DNA of 64,000 bases from Bradyrhizobium sp. WBAH42. GTDB lineage: Bacteria; Pseudomonadota; Alphaproteobacteria; Rhizobiales; Xanthobacteraceae. Below are positions 36,922-45,386 of the stretch, piece by piece. The number at the start of each line of letters is the position of its first letter. Position 1 is the first letter of the stretch. The position numbers were made by a program, and so were the translations under genes. The notes under the pieces are model-generated. The model did no database searches. It saw only the letters and a program-made list of their open reading frames with translations, and was not told where the DNA came from. The stretch is taken from assembly GCF_024585265.1 (NCBI RefSeq), contig NZ_CP036533.1:434001-498000 (forward strand). The letters are read 5' to 3'.

Positions 36922-37400
36922 GGGGTGGGTTGCGGTGGACGCGGGCGGCGTTGGCGCCAGATGCGGTCGCAGGGCGGGTAGTCCCCGTGAGCGATCAGCG
37001 GGCGTGGTACGACGGCGCTGCCGTGCCCTTGCGAGGCCGAAAGGCGAAGCAGGGCCAGCGTACGGCAAAATCGTGTGGTCCTGGCGCCCGCAGGCTGGCG
37101 TCAAGTCTCCGCGGTGGTGTGGGTGCCCGACCGGGTTGCCCACATCAGCGATCTGGCGAGGCGACGGGGGCAAAAGTGCAACGCTCCCCGGGGAGAGCGC
37201 GACATAAGCCGTCAAACCACTGCGCAGGGAAGGCCGGTTATCGGGCTGCACCTGTGTCTCCCCTGTGAGCATCTACTCTACGCATCATGCACAGGGGCTC
37301 GTGGGTGCCAGCCGGTACCCGGCCTTCCCTGCGCCCTTCCGACTCGAAGGGCGTCAGAAGCGAAGCAAAACCCGGGCGCGGAAGCGCTGCGGGATCGCGA
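36922..37400 (+). ncRNA. Structured intergenic element, possible non-coding RNA or mobile structured repeat
   Basis: A candidate, not proven. On the plus strand a hairpin GCC-GAAA-GGC with a GNRA loop (37036-37045) is closed by GCCCTTGC/GCAGGGC (37025-37032, 37049-37055). Further on, GTGGG..CCCAC and CTCCCCGGGGAG pair. A long hairpin then spans 37222-37334. It has 16 perfect outer pairs (GCGCAGGGAAGGCCGG and complement), then GGCTGCACC/GGTGCCAGCC with one bulge, then CCCCTGT/ACAGGGG and GCAT/ATGC at the tip. I believe similar sequences are dispersed in Bradyrhizobium genomes. The strand and ends are estimates. Confidence 0.45.
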
Positions 37401-37457
37401 TGTCACGTTCGGCTGTTTGACAATTGAATCGGGGATTCGACGCCGCCACCAGCTCCG

Positions 37458-37561
37458 CTGTCATTCCCCGCGAAAGCGGGGAATCCAGTATTCCAGAGGC
37501 CGTCGTTATCGATCGAGAGGCCGCGGCGTACTGGATGCCCCGCTTTCGCGGAGCATGACAG
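37458..37561. repeat. Palindromic repeat, CTGTCATTCCCCGCG family (copy 1)
   Basis: Left half has CTGTCATTCCCCGCGAAAGC then a CGGGGAATCCAGTATTCCAG segment. The right half has GTACTGGATGCCCCGCTTTC and ends in GCATGACAG. The halves pair imperfectly over the length. It sits just before the 3' end of livF, after the structured element. A second copy is at 45914-46018. Confidence 0.75.
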
Positions 37562-37595
37562 GCGAGGTCGATGTGAGAGCGCTTCACGCGCCTCC

Positions 37596-38291
37596 CTACG
37601 GCGCCAGATAGCGCATCAGCTCCGGATTGCCCCTCACCTCCCCCGCCTCGCCCTGCAGCGCGACGCGGCCGCGGTCGAGCACATAGGCGTAGTCGGCGAC
37701 GCGCAAAGCGAGATCGAGGTGCTGCTCGACGATGATGACGGCGATGGTCTTGGCGAGCTCGATCAGGCGCTCGGTGATCTCCTCGATGACGCCGATCCAG
37801 ACGCCTTCGGTGGGCTCGTCCAGCAGCAGCAGCTTGGGATCGCCCAGCATGGCGCGCCCGATCGCGAGCATCTTGCGCTCGCCGCCGGAGAGCGTGCCGG
37901 CGGGCTGGTCGAGGCGCTGGCCGAGCTTCGGGAAGATGGCCAGCACGCGGTCGATTGCCGATGCGTCCTTGCTCGCGAGCGAGCCGACCGCGAGATTGTC
38001 GCGCACCGACAGGCGCGCGAACACCGAATGCTCCTGCGGCACATAGCCGATGCCGGCGCGGACGCGCTCCTGGGTGGCGCGGCGACTGATGTCGCGGCCA
38101 TCGAATGCGACCTCGCCCTTCCATGCCGGCAGCTCGCCGACGATGGTCTTCATCAGCGTGGTCTTGCCGGCGCCGTTGCGTCCGAGCACGGCAACGCCGC
38201 CGCGCCAGGGGATGCCGAGGCTGACGTCGAACAGGACCTGACTGCGGCCATAGCCGGCGTCGAGATGCTTGATGTCCAAAAATTCAGGCAC
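37596..38291 (-). CDS. livF: HAAT-type ABC transporter ATP-binding protein LivF
   Basis: A 231-residue LivF-type ATPase. Walker A GRNGAGKTT, signature LSGGERKML, Walker B LLLLDEPTEGVW and the switch His in IIVEQHLDLAL are all present. It powers import with LivG and the permeases LivH and LivM. The start is a GTG at 38291 overlapping livG by 8 nt. It is the last gene of the leftward cluster, ending next to a palindromic repeat. The cluster context points to amides or urea-like compounds rather than branched-chain amino acids. Confidence 0.92.
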   Translation of the reverse strand: MPEFLDIKHLDAGYGRSQVLFDVSLGIPWRGGVAVLGRNGAGKTTLMKTIVGELPAWKGEVAFDGRDISRRATQERVRAGIGYVPQEHSVFARLSVRDNLAVGSLASKDASAIDRVLAIFPKLGQRLDQPAGTLSGGERKMLAIGRAMLGDPKLLLLDEPTEGVWIGVIEEITERLIELAKTIAVIIVEQHLDLALRVADYAYVLDRGRVALQGEAGEVRGNPELMRYLAP

Positions 38292-39015
38292 GGCGCAGAT
38301 AGATCTCCTGGACGGATGTGTTGGCCTGGATCTCGGACACCGAGCCTGTTGCCAGCACCTTGCCCTGGTCGAGCACGGTGAGGCGGTCGCAGATGTCGCG
38401 GATGAAATCGAGGTCGTGCTCGACGATGACGAGCGAGCAATGCTTTTTGATCGGTTGCAGCAATTCTCCGGTGACGCGACGCTCCTCCAGGCTCATGCCG
38501 CCGGTGGGCTCGTCGAGCAGCAGCAGCTTCGGCTTGCCGGCGAGCGCCATCGCGATCTCCAGCCATTGCTGCTGACCGTGCGACAGCGCGGCGGCCGCAT
38601 CGAAGGCGCGGTCGGCGAGACGGAACTGCCTGAGCATGGTCATGACCTGATCGTGCAACGCGCCGCGTGTGCGCGAGAACACGAGGTCGAACAGCGAGCA
38701 CTGCGCCTGCAGCGCGAGCAGGATGTTGTCGTAGAGCGTCAACGACGGCAGCACGGATGTGATCTGGAATTTCAGGCTCATGCCGGCGCGGGCGCGCTCG
38801 GTCGGCGTGAACGCGGTGATATCGGTGTTGACGAAGCTCACCTTGCCTTGCGTCGGCACCTCGGCGCCGGCGATGCACTTCATCAATGTGCTCTTGCCCG
38901 AGCCGTTCGGGCCGATCAGGCCGTGGAACTCGTTCTCGCCGACGCTGAGGGCTGCGCCGTCGAGCGCGGTGAGCTTGCCGAAGACCTTCTTGATGCCGGC
39001 GGCTTCAAGGAGCAT
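38284..39015 (-). CDS. livG: HAAT-type ABC transporter ATP-binding protein LivG
   Basis: A 243-residue LivG-type ATPase with Walker A GPNGSGKST, signature-like ALSHGQQQWLEIAM, Walker B LLLLDEPTGGMS and EHDLDFI. The signature begins LSHGQ rather than LSGGQ, as is common in LivG and UrtD proteins. The long helical insert after the Q-loop (QAQCSLFDLVFSRTRGALHD) is also typical. The start at 39015 (MLLEAAGIKKVFG) overlaps livM by 11 nt, and its stop overlaps livF by 8 nt. Confidence 0.92.
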   Translation of the reverse strand: MLLEAAGIKKVFGKLTALDGAALSVGENEFHGLIGPNGSGKSTLMKCIAGAEVPTQGKVSFVNTDITAFTPTERARAGMSLKFQITSVLPSLTLYDNILLALQAQCSLFDLVFSRTRGALHDQVMTMLRQFRLADRAFDAAAALSHGQQQWLEIAMALAGKPKLLLLDEPTGGMSLEERRVTGELLQPIKKHCSLVIVEHDLDFIRDICDRLTVLDQGKVLATGSVSEIQANTSVQEIYLRRA

Positions 39016-40108
39016 TGTGCTTCTCCTTGATCCGGGAGCCGAAGCTGCCGACCCGTTCGCGCTCGCCAAGGACAAAACTGATCAGGCCGAGCGGCCGGAA
39101 CAGGATCACGAGCAGGAGCAGCAAGCCGAGGATGATCGGCCAGATGTCGCGGTAATTGTCCGAGAGCCAGAAGCTGACGCCCTCGACGATCACGGTGCCG
39201 ATGACGGCGCCGATCAGCGTGCCGGAGCCGCCGAACAGGACGTAGAGCACGACCTGGGTCGAAACCACGACGCCGACCATGTTGGGCCAGACGAAACCTT
39301 CGTGGAAGGCATAGAGGCTGCCGGCGAGACCGGCGACGGCCCCGCCGATGGTGAAGATGATCGCTTTCAGGTGCTGCGCCTTGTAGCCGAAGAAGGCGAT
39401 GCGCTGCTCGTTTTCGCGGAGCCCCGCGAGCGCCAGACCGAACTGCGAGCGCACCAGGAAGCGGCAGAGCAGATAGACGACGACGAGGATGCCGAGCACG
39501 AGATAATAGAAGGCCGGTCCTTCCGTGAAGTCGTAAGACCCAAGCGACATCGGCGCGATCGAGGGGATGCCGTTCTGGCCGCCGAGATAATACCAGCCGC
39601 GCGCCAGACGATCGGCGGCGTAGGAGCCGGTCAGCGTGCCCAGCGAGACGAAGATCACGCTGGAGGGGTGCCGTCCCAGCAGCAGGAAGCCGCCGAGCAG
39701 CAGCGCGAAGGTCAGGCCGATCAGCGTGCCCGCCGGCAGCACCAGGAAGATGTTGGTGATGCCGAGGTCGCGCGCGAGCAGGGCGACGCCGTAGCCGGCC
39801 GAGCCGAAGAACAGGGCCTGGCCGAAGCTCATGATGCCGGCATAGCCCCAGACCAGGTCGAACGACAGCGCGAACAGCGCGAGGATGACCACGCGCGTCG
39901 CGAATACCGTGAGATAGTCCTGCAGCACCAGGGGCGCGAACAGCGCCGCGACGAGCACAAGGCCCTCGACGATGGGCAGGATTTTTCGTCCTGCCGCGAC
40001 GCGGTCATTGGCCTGTTCCGCCGCTGCGCCTTCAGCCATCGCACCATCCGCTTCGTCGTCCGCGTCGGCGACGATGGCCTCTCTTACCACACTCATCGGC
40101 TTCAGCAT
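39005..40108 (-). CDS. livM: HAAT-type ABC permease LivM
   Basis: A 367-residue inner-membrane permease with about nine helices and the EAA-like loop GLRENEQRIAFFGYKAQHLK. An extended polar N-terminus (about 40 residues, rich in Ala, Glu, Asp) precedes the first helix. An internal ATG at 40096 would shorten it by four residues. Together with LivH it forms the pore. It overlaps livG by 11 nt and is separated from the binding-protein gene upstream by a 185-nt gap containing a palindromic repeat. Confidence 0.9.
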   Translation of the reverse strand: MLKPMSVVREAIVADADDEADGAMAEGAAAEQANDRVAAGRKILPIVEGLVLVAALFAPLVLQDYLTVFATRVVILALFALSFDLVWGYAGIMSFGQALFFGSAGYGVALLARDLGITNIFLVLPAGTLIGLTFALLLGGFLLLGRHPSSVIFVSLGTLTGSYAADRLARGWYYLGGQNGIPSIAPMSLGSYDFTEGPAFYYLVLGILVVVYLLCRFLVRSQFGLALAGLRENEQRIAFFGYKAQHLKAIIFTIGGAVAGLAGSLYAFHEGFVWPNMVGVVVSTQVVLYVLFGGSGTLIGAVIGTVIVEGVSFWLSDNYRDIWPIILGLLLLLVILFRPLGLISFVLGERERVGSFGSRIKEKHNAP

Positions 40109-40156
40109 TCCGAGTTAAACATCGTGAGAGTCAGCCACGTTAATGACGGCGGGTTT

Positions 40157-40287
40157 ACCTCTCCCCAGCGGGGAGAGGTCGGATTGCGCAGCAATCCGGG
40201 TGAGGGGCCGCGGCAGCCAGTGAGACCAGATCCCCTCACCCGGATCGCATCTTGCGATGCGATCCGACCTCTCCCTCCGGGAGAGGT
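40157..40287. repeat. Palindromic repeat, family A (copy 3), inside the amide operon
   Basis: Two hairpins, CCTCTCCCC-AGC-GGGGAGAGG (40158-40178) and ACCTCTCCCTCCGGGAGAGGT (40267-40287), flank inner segments CGGATTGCGCAGCAATCCGG and CGGATCGCATCTTGCGATGC. It divides the cluster between the binding protein and livM. Confidence 0.8.
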
Positions 40288-40293
40288 GAAGAT

Positions 40294-41511
40294 TCAGCAT
40301 TCCTTGGGATCGACGAGACCGTTGCTGCGCCCGACGATCTCGTAATTGCCGCTCTTGGCGACCGCGGTGTACATCTTCATCTTGCAGTGCCGCTTGCCCG
40401 GCACCATTTCGGCGGGTCCGCCGGGACCTTCGGCGATCTTGGCATGGTCGAGCGCGGCGGCCACGGACTCGCGGTCGATCTTGCCGGCTTCCTTGACGGC
40501 GGCTTCCCACAGCTTGAGGCCGCGATAGGTGCCGGTGGCGGCACTGCCAGCGGCGAACAGGAAGTTGCCCGGGAAGTCCTTCTCATAGGCCGCCTGGATC
40601 TTGGCGTCGAACGGGTTCTCCTTGGTCAGCACCTTGAAATAATCGAGGCAGCTGGCGAGGCCCTCGATTTCGGCAGCCTGGTTGATGTTGAGCGTGTTCT
40701 CGTCATAGTAGACGCAGGCGAGACGTCCGCCGTTCTTGAGGAAGCCGGCTTCATAGAGCTGCTTGAAGAACGGGCCGACGCCGGGCGGGATGACGGTGTT
40801 GAAGACGACGTCGACCTTGTTGGAGATGATGCGGTTGACGGTCGCGGAGAAGTCGACCTGGTCGAGCGGGTAATATTCCTCGAACACGACCTCACCGCCG
40901 CTCGCCTCGATCACCTTGCGGGCGTAGACATTGAGGGTATGCGGCCAGACGTAGTTGGCGCTCGGCAGCGCGAACTTCTTGCCGCCGTTCTTGATCAGCC
41001 AGGGGATGAACTCGTCGCATTGCTGCGCCGGCGTCGGGCCGGTGCAGAACAGGTAGGGCGTGCACTCCTTGCCCTCGTAGAGCTGCGGATAGATGTAGAG
41101 CGTCTTGCCGCGCGCCACGATCGGGTCCTTGATCGCGTTGCGCATCGACGAGGTGATGCCGCCCAGTACCATGTCGACCTTGTCGCGCTGGATCAGCTTG
41201 CGGACGTTGCCGACGGCGACGGATTCGTTGGACGCGGTGTCCTCGATGTAGAGCTCGAGCGGGCGGCCGAGCAGGCCGCCGGCTCCGTTGATCTCCTTGA
41301 TCACCATTTTCGCGACGTTGGCATCGGCATTGCCGGCATAGGCAATGGGTCCGGTGAGGTCGGTGGCGATGCCGACCTTGATCGGCGCCTCCGCCGCATT
41401 GGCCCAGGGCGCCGGGATCACCCAGCTGCCGACGCCGGTTGCGACCGCGCCCGATGCAAAGGCGAAATTGGAGAGAAAGCGGCGGCGCGAAAGCTGCGTA
41501 CGATCGAACAT
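40294..41511 (-). CDS. ABC transporter substrate-binding protein (UrtA/AmiC/FmdD type)
   Basis: A 405-residue periplasmic receptor. The N-terminus DRTQLSRRRFLSNFAFASGA is a Tat-like signal (Arg-Arg-Arg-Phe-Leu) with cleavage near ANAAEA. The mature part starts IKVGIATDLTGPIAYAGNAD. TLYIYPQLYEGKECTPYLFC is where the AmiC/UrtA family has its ligand-site Tyr-Glu-Gly element. The ligand is likely a short amide, urea or related compound, inferred from the family and the adjacent amidase. The start has GGGGTTT about 6 nt upstream and lies 2 nt after livH. Confidence 0.9.
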   Translation of the reverse strand: MFDRTQLSRRRFLSNFAFASGAVATGVGSWVIPAPWANAAEAPIKVGIATDLTGPIAYAGNADANVAKMVIKEINGAGGLLGRPLELYIEDTASNESVAVGNVRKLIQRDKVDMVLGGITSSMRNAIKDPIVARGKTLYIYPQLYEGKECTPYLFCTGPTPAQQCDEFIPWLIKNGGKKFALPSANYVWPHTLNVYARKVIEASGGEVVFEEYYPLDQVDFSATVNRIISNKVDVVFNTVIPPGVGPFFKQLYEAGFLKNGGRLACVYYDENTLNINQAAEIEGLASCLDYFKVLTKENPFDAKIQAAYEKDFPGNFLFAAGSAATGTYRGLKLWEAAVKEAGKIDRESVAAALDHAKIAEGPGGPAEMVPGKRHCKMKMYTAVAKSGNYEIVGRSNGLVDPKEC

Positions 41512-41513
41512 GA

Positions 41514-42371
41514 CTAAACCCCTTTTCCAGCGATGAGACCTTGCGGACGGAATTTGATGAAGACGATGGCAAGGACGAAGACGAGCACGTCGGCGACGAC
41601 GGGCGCCATCACCCAGGGCAGCGCCGCGCTCAGCGTGCCGATGACGCCGGCGCCCGCGACCGGGCCGATGAAGGAGCCGACGCCGCCGACCATGACCGCG
41701 ACAAAGCCCTGGATCAGGAAGCGCAGGCCGAGATCGGCAAACAGGCTGAACACCGGCACGATCAGCGCACCGGCCAGGCCGGCGAGCGCTGCTCCGAAGG
41801 CAAAGGTGGCGCCGTAGATCAGCGGCGTTGAAATGCCCGACGCGCGCGCCAGCGACGGGTTCTCCAGCGTCGCCCGCACGCGCAGGCCGAAGCTGGTGCG
41901 CGACAGCAGCAGATAGCAGAGGCCCATCACCAGCAGCGTGATGACGATGATGGTGAAGCGCCAGGCCGAGATGTGCATGGCGCCGACGTCGATCGAGCCG
42001 CCGATCGGCTCCGGCACGGTGAGATAGAAGCCGCCGATCAGCCCGCGAACGATCTCGCGGATGATCAGGCCGAGCGCATAGGTGCCGAGCATGGCAACGA
42101 TCGGTGCGGCGTAGAATCGCCGGATGATCAGCGCTTCCAGCACGAAGCCGAGAGCGCCGACCACGAAGGGCGCTGCCACCATGCCCGCCCAGATCGGCAG
42201 GCCCTTGGCATAAGCGAGATAGGTGATGTACGCCCCGAGCAGGACGAACTCGCCCTGCGCGAAGTTGAAGATGCCCATCATGCTGGCGATGATCCCGAGC
42301 CCCAGCACGATCAGGACGATGATCGCACCGAAGCTCAGGATTTCGAACGCTGCGACGAACGCGTTAGCCAT
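41514..42371 (-). CDS. livH: HAAT-type ABC permease LivH
   Basis: A 285-residue permease with about eight helices. It has the LivH hallmark GLGIIASMMGIFNFAQGEFV near the N-terminus and the late loop GFVAVMVGGVGSFIGPVAGA. It pairs with LivM. The start MANAFVAAF lies 36 nt after the amidase stop, so the amidase and transporter genes read as one unit. The binding-protein gene follows with a 2-nt gap. Confidence 0.92.
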   Translation of the reverse strand: MANAFVAAFEILSFGAIIVLIVLGLGIIASMMGIFNFAQGEFVLLGAYITYLAYAKGLPIWAGMVAAPFVVGALGFVLEALIIRRFYAAPIVAMLGTYALGLIIREIVRGLIGGFYLTVPEPIGGSIDVGAMHISAWRFTIIVITLLVMGLCYLLLSRTSFGLRVRATLENPSLARASGISTPLIYGATFAFGAALAGLAGALIVPVFSLFADLGLRFLIQGFVAVMVGGVGSFIGPVAGAGVIGTLSAALPWVMAPVVADVLVFVLAIVFIKFRPQGLIAGKGV

Positions 42372-42407
42372 GTGGTGGTGTTCCGTTCGTCTGGACTAGT
42401 CCCTCGT

Positions 42408-43922
42408 TCACATCTTCTTCCAGTCGTCGATCTGCTCGAAGGCATGGGCGGCGCGGTAGATGGTGGATTCCTCGAACATGCGGCCGACCAGCATCAGGCC
42501 GACCGGCAGGCCGTCGACCATGCCGCAGGGCAGCGACATCGCGGGATGATGGGTGATGTCGAACGGCGCGGTGTTCGAGATCATCTCGAGCGCACGAGCG
42601 ACGTAGTCCTCGCGGCTGGCATTGGGCTCCGGCAGCTTGGTCGCCTTCATCGGCGTGGTCGGTAGCAAGAGCAGATCGTAATCCGCAAAGGCCTTGTCGT
42701 AGGCCGCCGTCAGCCGGCGCGAGATGTTGAGCGCCTTGCCGTAGAAGCGTGGACCGAAATTGTTGTTGATGTAGGTGCCGAGCATCATGAACAGTTTCGT
42801 GGTCTCGGACAGCGAGTCGGCCTGCCGGCGCCAGCCGCGATGGAAATCCATCAGCGAGGTCGAATAGAGATCGCCGCGGCTGAGGCCATAGCCATCGCCG
42901 AACATCATGGTCTGGGTCAGGCCTTCGGTGCCGATCGGAGTCCAGATCGCTCCGCCCATGAGGTGCATCGGAATCGAGACGGTCTCGACAGTGGCGCCCA
43001 GATCCTTGAAGCGCTTTGCGGCCTCGCGCACGCTTTCGTTCACCGCAGACTCGGCGGTCGGCTGCTCGAAACCCTCCTTGAGGATGCCGATCTTCATGCC
43101 CTTGACGCCCTGGCCGAGCGCCTTGGTGTATTCCTCGACCTTCGGGGCCTTGATCCTGGGATCGTAGCCGTCATCGCCGGCGAGCACCTCGAGCAGCAGC
43201 GCATTGTCGGCGACCGTCGCCGTCATCGGCCCGGTATGATCGACATAGATCTCGATCGGCATGATCCCGGTATAGGGGACGAGGCCCCAGGTCGGCTTCA
43301 TGCCGTAGATGCCGCAGAACGAGGACGGCATGCGGATCGAGCCGCCCTGATCGCCGCCGATCGCCATGTCGACCTCGCCGAGCGCGACCACGACGCCCGA
43401 TCCCGACGACGAGCCGCCGGCCGAGTAGCCCATCTTGTGCGGATTATGCACCGGCCCGTAGGAGCCGGTGTGGCTGCCGCCGGACAGGCAGAAATGCTCG
43501 CAATGCACCTTACCCTTGATCTCGGCGCCGGCATCCAGCATGCGCGTGACGATGGTGGCGTCGAAATCGGGCACATAGCCTTCCAGCGTCGACGAGCCGT
43601 TGGTCATGGGCACGCCGGCCAGCATGATGTTGTCCTTCAGTGCAACGGTCTTGCCCTTGAGCTTGCCGCTGGCGGCGCCCTTCACGGTCGACTTGCGATA
43701 CCAGGCATTGCGCGGGTTCTCTTCGGCCGAGGGCCGATAGCCCGGCGTGCGCGGATATTTCACCTCGGGCAATTCGTCCGGCATCGCGGCAACGAGATTG
43801 TAGGCTTCGATCGAGCCCTGCATGAGACCGCGGAACGAGGCGACGTCATCATCGGTGAGCGAAAGGCCGCACTGCTCGGCGACACTGCGAAGTTGGGCTG
43901 GCGTGGGAAGGGCAACTGTCAC
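42408..43922 (-). CDS. Amidase (amidase signature family)
   Basis: A 504-residue amidase with the Ser-cisSer-Lys triad: Lys96 (TVALKDNIM), cis-Ser171 (AGGSSSGSG) and nucleophile Ser195 (GGDQGGSIRMPS). The GGDQGGS form and the long N-terminal helical part resemble enantioselective amidases found with nitrile hydratases. It should hydrolyse an amide to acid and ammonia in the cytoplasm. The start is a GTG at 43922 with AAGGAG 7 nt upstream. It heads the importer genes. No nitrile hydratase is in the window. Confidence 0.92.
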   Translation of the reverse strand: MTVALPTPAQLRSVAEQCGLSLTDDDVASFRGLMQGSIEAYNLVAAMPDELPEVKYPRTPGYRPSAEENPRNAWYRKSTVKGAASGKLKGKTVALKDNIMLAGVPMTNGSSTLEGYVPDFDATIVTRMLDAGAEIKGKVHCEHFCLSGGSHTGSYGPVHNPHKMGYSAGGSSSGSGVVVALGEVDMAIGGDQGGSIRMPSSFCGIYGMKPTWGLVPYTGIMPIEIYVDHTGPMTATVADNALLLEVLAGDDGYDPRIKAPKVEEYTKALGQGVKGMKIGILKEGFEQPTAESAVNESVREAAKRFKDLGATVETVSIPMHLMGGAIWTPIGTEGLTQTMMFGDGYGLSRGDLYSTSLMDFHRGWRRQADSLSETTKLFMMLGTYINNNFGPRFYGKALNISRRLTAAYDKAFADYDLLLLPTTPMKATKLPEPNASREDYVARALEMISNTAPFDITHHPAMSLPCGMVDGLPVGLMLVGRMFEESTIYRAAHAFEQIDDWKKM

Positions 43923-44086
43923 GGCGCTCTCCTTGAAGGCTTCTTGATCCCTGGCACTGATGGAAGCCTCTCGCCCGCGCCTTGGGGGTGCGGGTCAACC
44001 GGCTTCACGTGGTTACTAGAGACGGAAATATTTTCCTTTTCAAGTATTATTTCGCGAAAGCGCTGCGGCCTATCGGCAGCCGTCGC

Positions 44087-45271
44087 TCAGAGCGTCTTGA
44101 TGATCTTGAAGTCGAGACCGTCGGCTTCAGCGAGGTACATCGGCATCTCGGCGCGTCCGTCGCGAAGCGTTACGGGACCGCGACCCGCCGAGTAGACGGT
44201 GTTCCGCGCGGCCTTCAGCAGCGGACGAAAGGCCAATGATCCGGCGCGGTTGGCGACGGATTCCAGGAAGCGCAGCCCCTCATAGTTCGACTGACCGACG
44301 GAGCCGACCGGCGGCGCGTTGGCACCGAACATGGAATAATAGGCACCGAGGAACTCGTCATTGGCGCGCGAGACCAGGCCGTTGAAATAGCCGGAGGCGC
44401 AGAACAGATTCTCGGTGTTGTCGGCACCGATGCCGAGCAGCACGGTCTCGTCCATCGCACCTGCAAGCCGCAGCGTCGAGGTGGCAAGGCCCGCTTCGGC
44501 GAAGGCGCGGTTGAAGGTGATGCTGTCGGTGCCGATCAGCGAGATCAGCACCACATCCGGCTTGGCGGCACGGATCCGCGCCAGATGCGGCTCGTGATTG
44601 TCCTCGCCTACGGGTACGAACTCCTCGCCGACGACCTGGCCGCCCGCCTCCTTGATGTAGCGCTTGACCGCGCGATGCGATTGCCAGGGCCAGACGTAGT
44701 CGCTGCCGATCAGGTACCAGCGTGCCGCCTTCTTGACGTCCGCGAGCCAATGGATCGCCGGCCGGCTCTGCCAGCGCGGCGTCTCACCGATCGCCATGAC
44801 GCCCGGCGTGCGCTCGCCGCCTTCATAGACGGGCGTGTAGATGTAGGGGATGCGGTTGCCGGTGACCTTGCGCAGTGCGACGCGGACCGCGCTGATATGC
44901 GAGCCCATGATGAGGTCGACCTCGTCGAGTGCAATCGCCTGCTCGGCACGGCGCACCACCTCCTCGATCGGTCCGCCGGAATCGTAGATCGACAGTTCGA
45001 GCTCGCGGCCGAGAATGCCGCCGCGCTTGTTGATCTCGGCAACCGCGAGCATCGCGCTGTTGGTTGAGGTCGGGCCCCAGATTCCGGGCGAGCCGGTGAA
45101 GGTGAGGAAATTGCCGATGCGCAGCTTGCTGCGCGCGCCGCGCCGCCTCATGAAATGCGCATCGACCGGAGACAGGTCGAAATCCGCCGCCGATGACGAC
45201 AAATTCCTGAACAGCAAGGACGGCGGCAACGCCGGACCGCCGTGAGCCGGGAAGTTTACCGTCGCGTGCAC
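44087..45271 (-). CDS. AmiC-like substrate-binding protein without signal peptide
   Basis: A 394-residue type I periplasmic-binding fold. IGSDYVWPWQSHRAVKRYIK, TPVYEGGERTPGVMAIGE and the closing GPVTLRDGRAEMPMYLAEAD align in order with the Pseudomonas AmiC amide sensor and UrtA. There is no signal peptide: the first 60 residues are polar and mixed, then RRRGARSKLRIGNFLTFTGS starts the fold. The GTG at 45271 is used because AGGAG lies 5-6 nt upstream. A cytoplasmic amide sensor is therefore more likely than a transport receptor. It is divergent from marR and upstream of the amidase. Confidence 0.82.
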   Translation of the reverse strand: MHATVNFPAHGGPALPPSLLFRNLSSSAADFDLSPVDAHFMRRRGARSKLRIGNFLTFTGSPGIWGPTSTNSAMLAVAEINKRGGILGRELELSIYDSGGPIEEVVRRAEQAIALDEVDLIMGSHISAVRVALRKVTGNRIPYIYTPVYEGGERTPGVMAIGETPRWQSRPAIHWLADVKKAARWYLIGSDYVWPWQSHRAVKRYIKEAGGQVVGEEFVPVGEDNHEPHLARIRAAKPDVVLISLIGTDSITFNRAFAEAGLATSTLRLAGAMDETVLLGIGADNTENLFCASGYFNGLVSRANDEFLGAYYSMFGANAPPVGSVGQSNYEGLRFLESVANRAGSLAFRPLLKAARNTVYSAGRGPVTLRDGRAEMPMYLAEADGLDFKIIKTL

Positions 45272-45365
45272 GCCAACTCCTGTCTGAGACCAGACTTGAA
45301 AGCACATTGAGCAGGCGGCCGCGGCTTCCGCCCTTTTGTTGGGCAATGATCCTATTTTGAAAATA

Positions 45366-45377
45366 TTGAATATTCAA
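45366..45377. promoter_or_regulatory. Palindrome TTGAATATTCAA (candidate MarR operator)
   Basis: A perfect 12-nt palindrome in the AT-rich 179-nt gap between the AmiC-like gene and marR. Extra TTGAA half-sites lie at 45357 and 45381. The size and divergent setting suit a MarR dimer. Confidence 0.5.
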
Positions 45378-45386
45378 GAATTGAAG

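Larger units (their letters stand above)
36809..37595. other. 787-nt region without a credible gene
   Basis: It contains three parts: about 110 nt with no recognised features, the structured element at about 36922-37400, and a palindromic repeat at 37458-37561. Several open frames exist on the plus strand, but they overlap each other, lack ribosome sites and are Arg/Pro/Gly-rich in the way expected from GC-rich non-coding DNA. Confidence 0.7.

Noticed and set aside
36930..37611. Plus-strand frames through the structured element (for example 36930-37268 and 37075-37611)
   Set aside because: They overlap in different frames, have no ribosome site and are Arg/Gly/Pro-rich. The DNA is better explained by RNA-like hairpins and repeats. 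I also recall such frames as recurrent mis-annotations in this genus.
37596..42371. Calling the Liv genes a branched-chain amino acid importer
   Set aside because: The binding protein and the AmiC-like neighbour align with amide and urea receptors, and an amidase heads the set. Symbols livF, livG, livM and livH are used only for subunit type.
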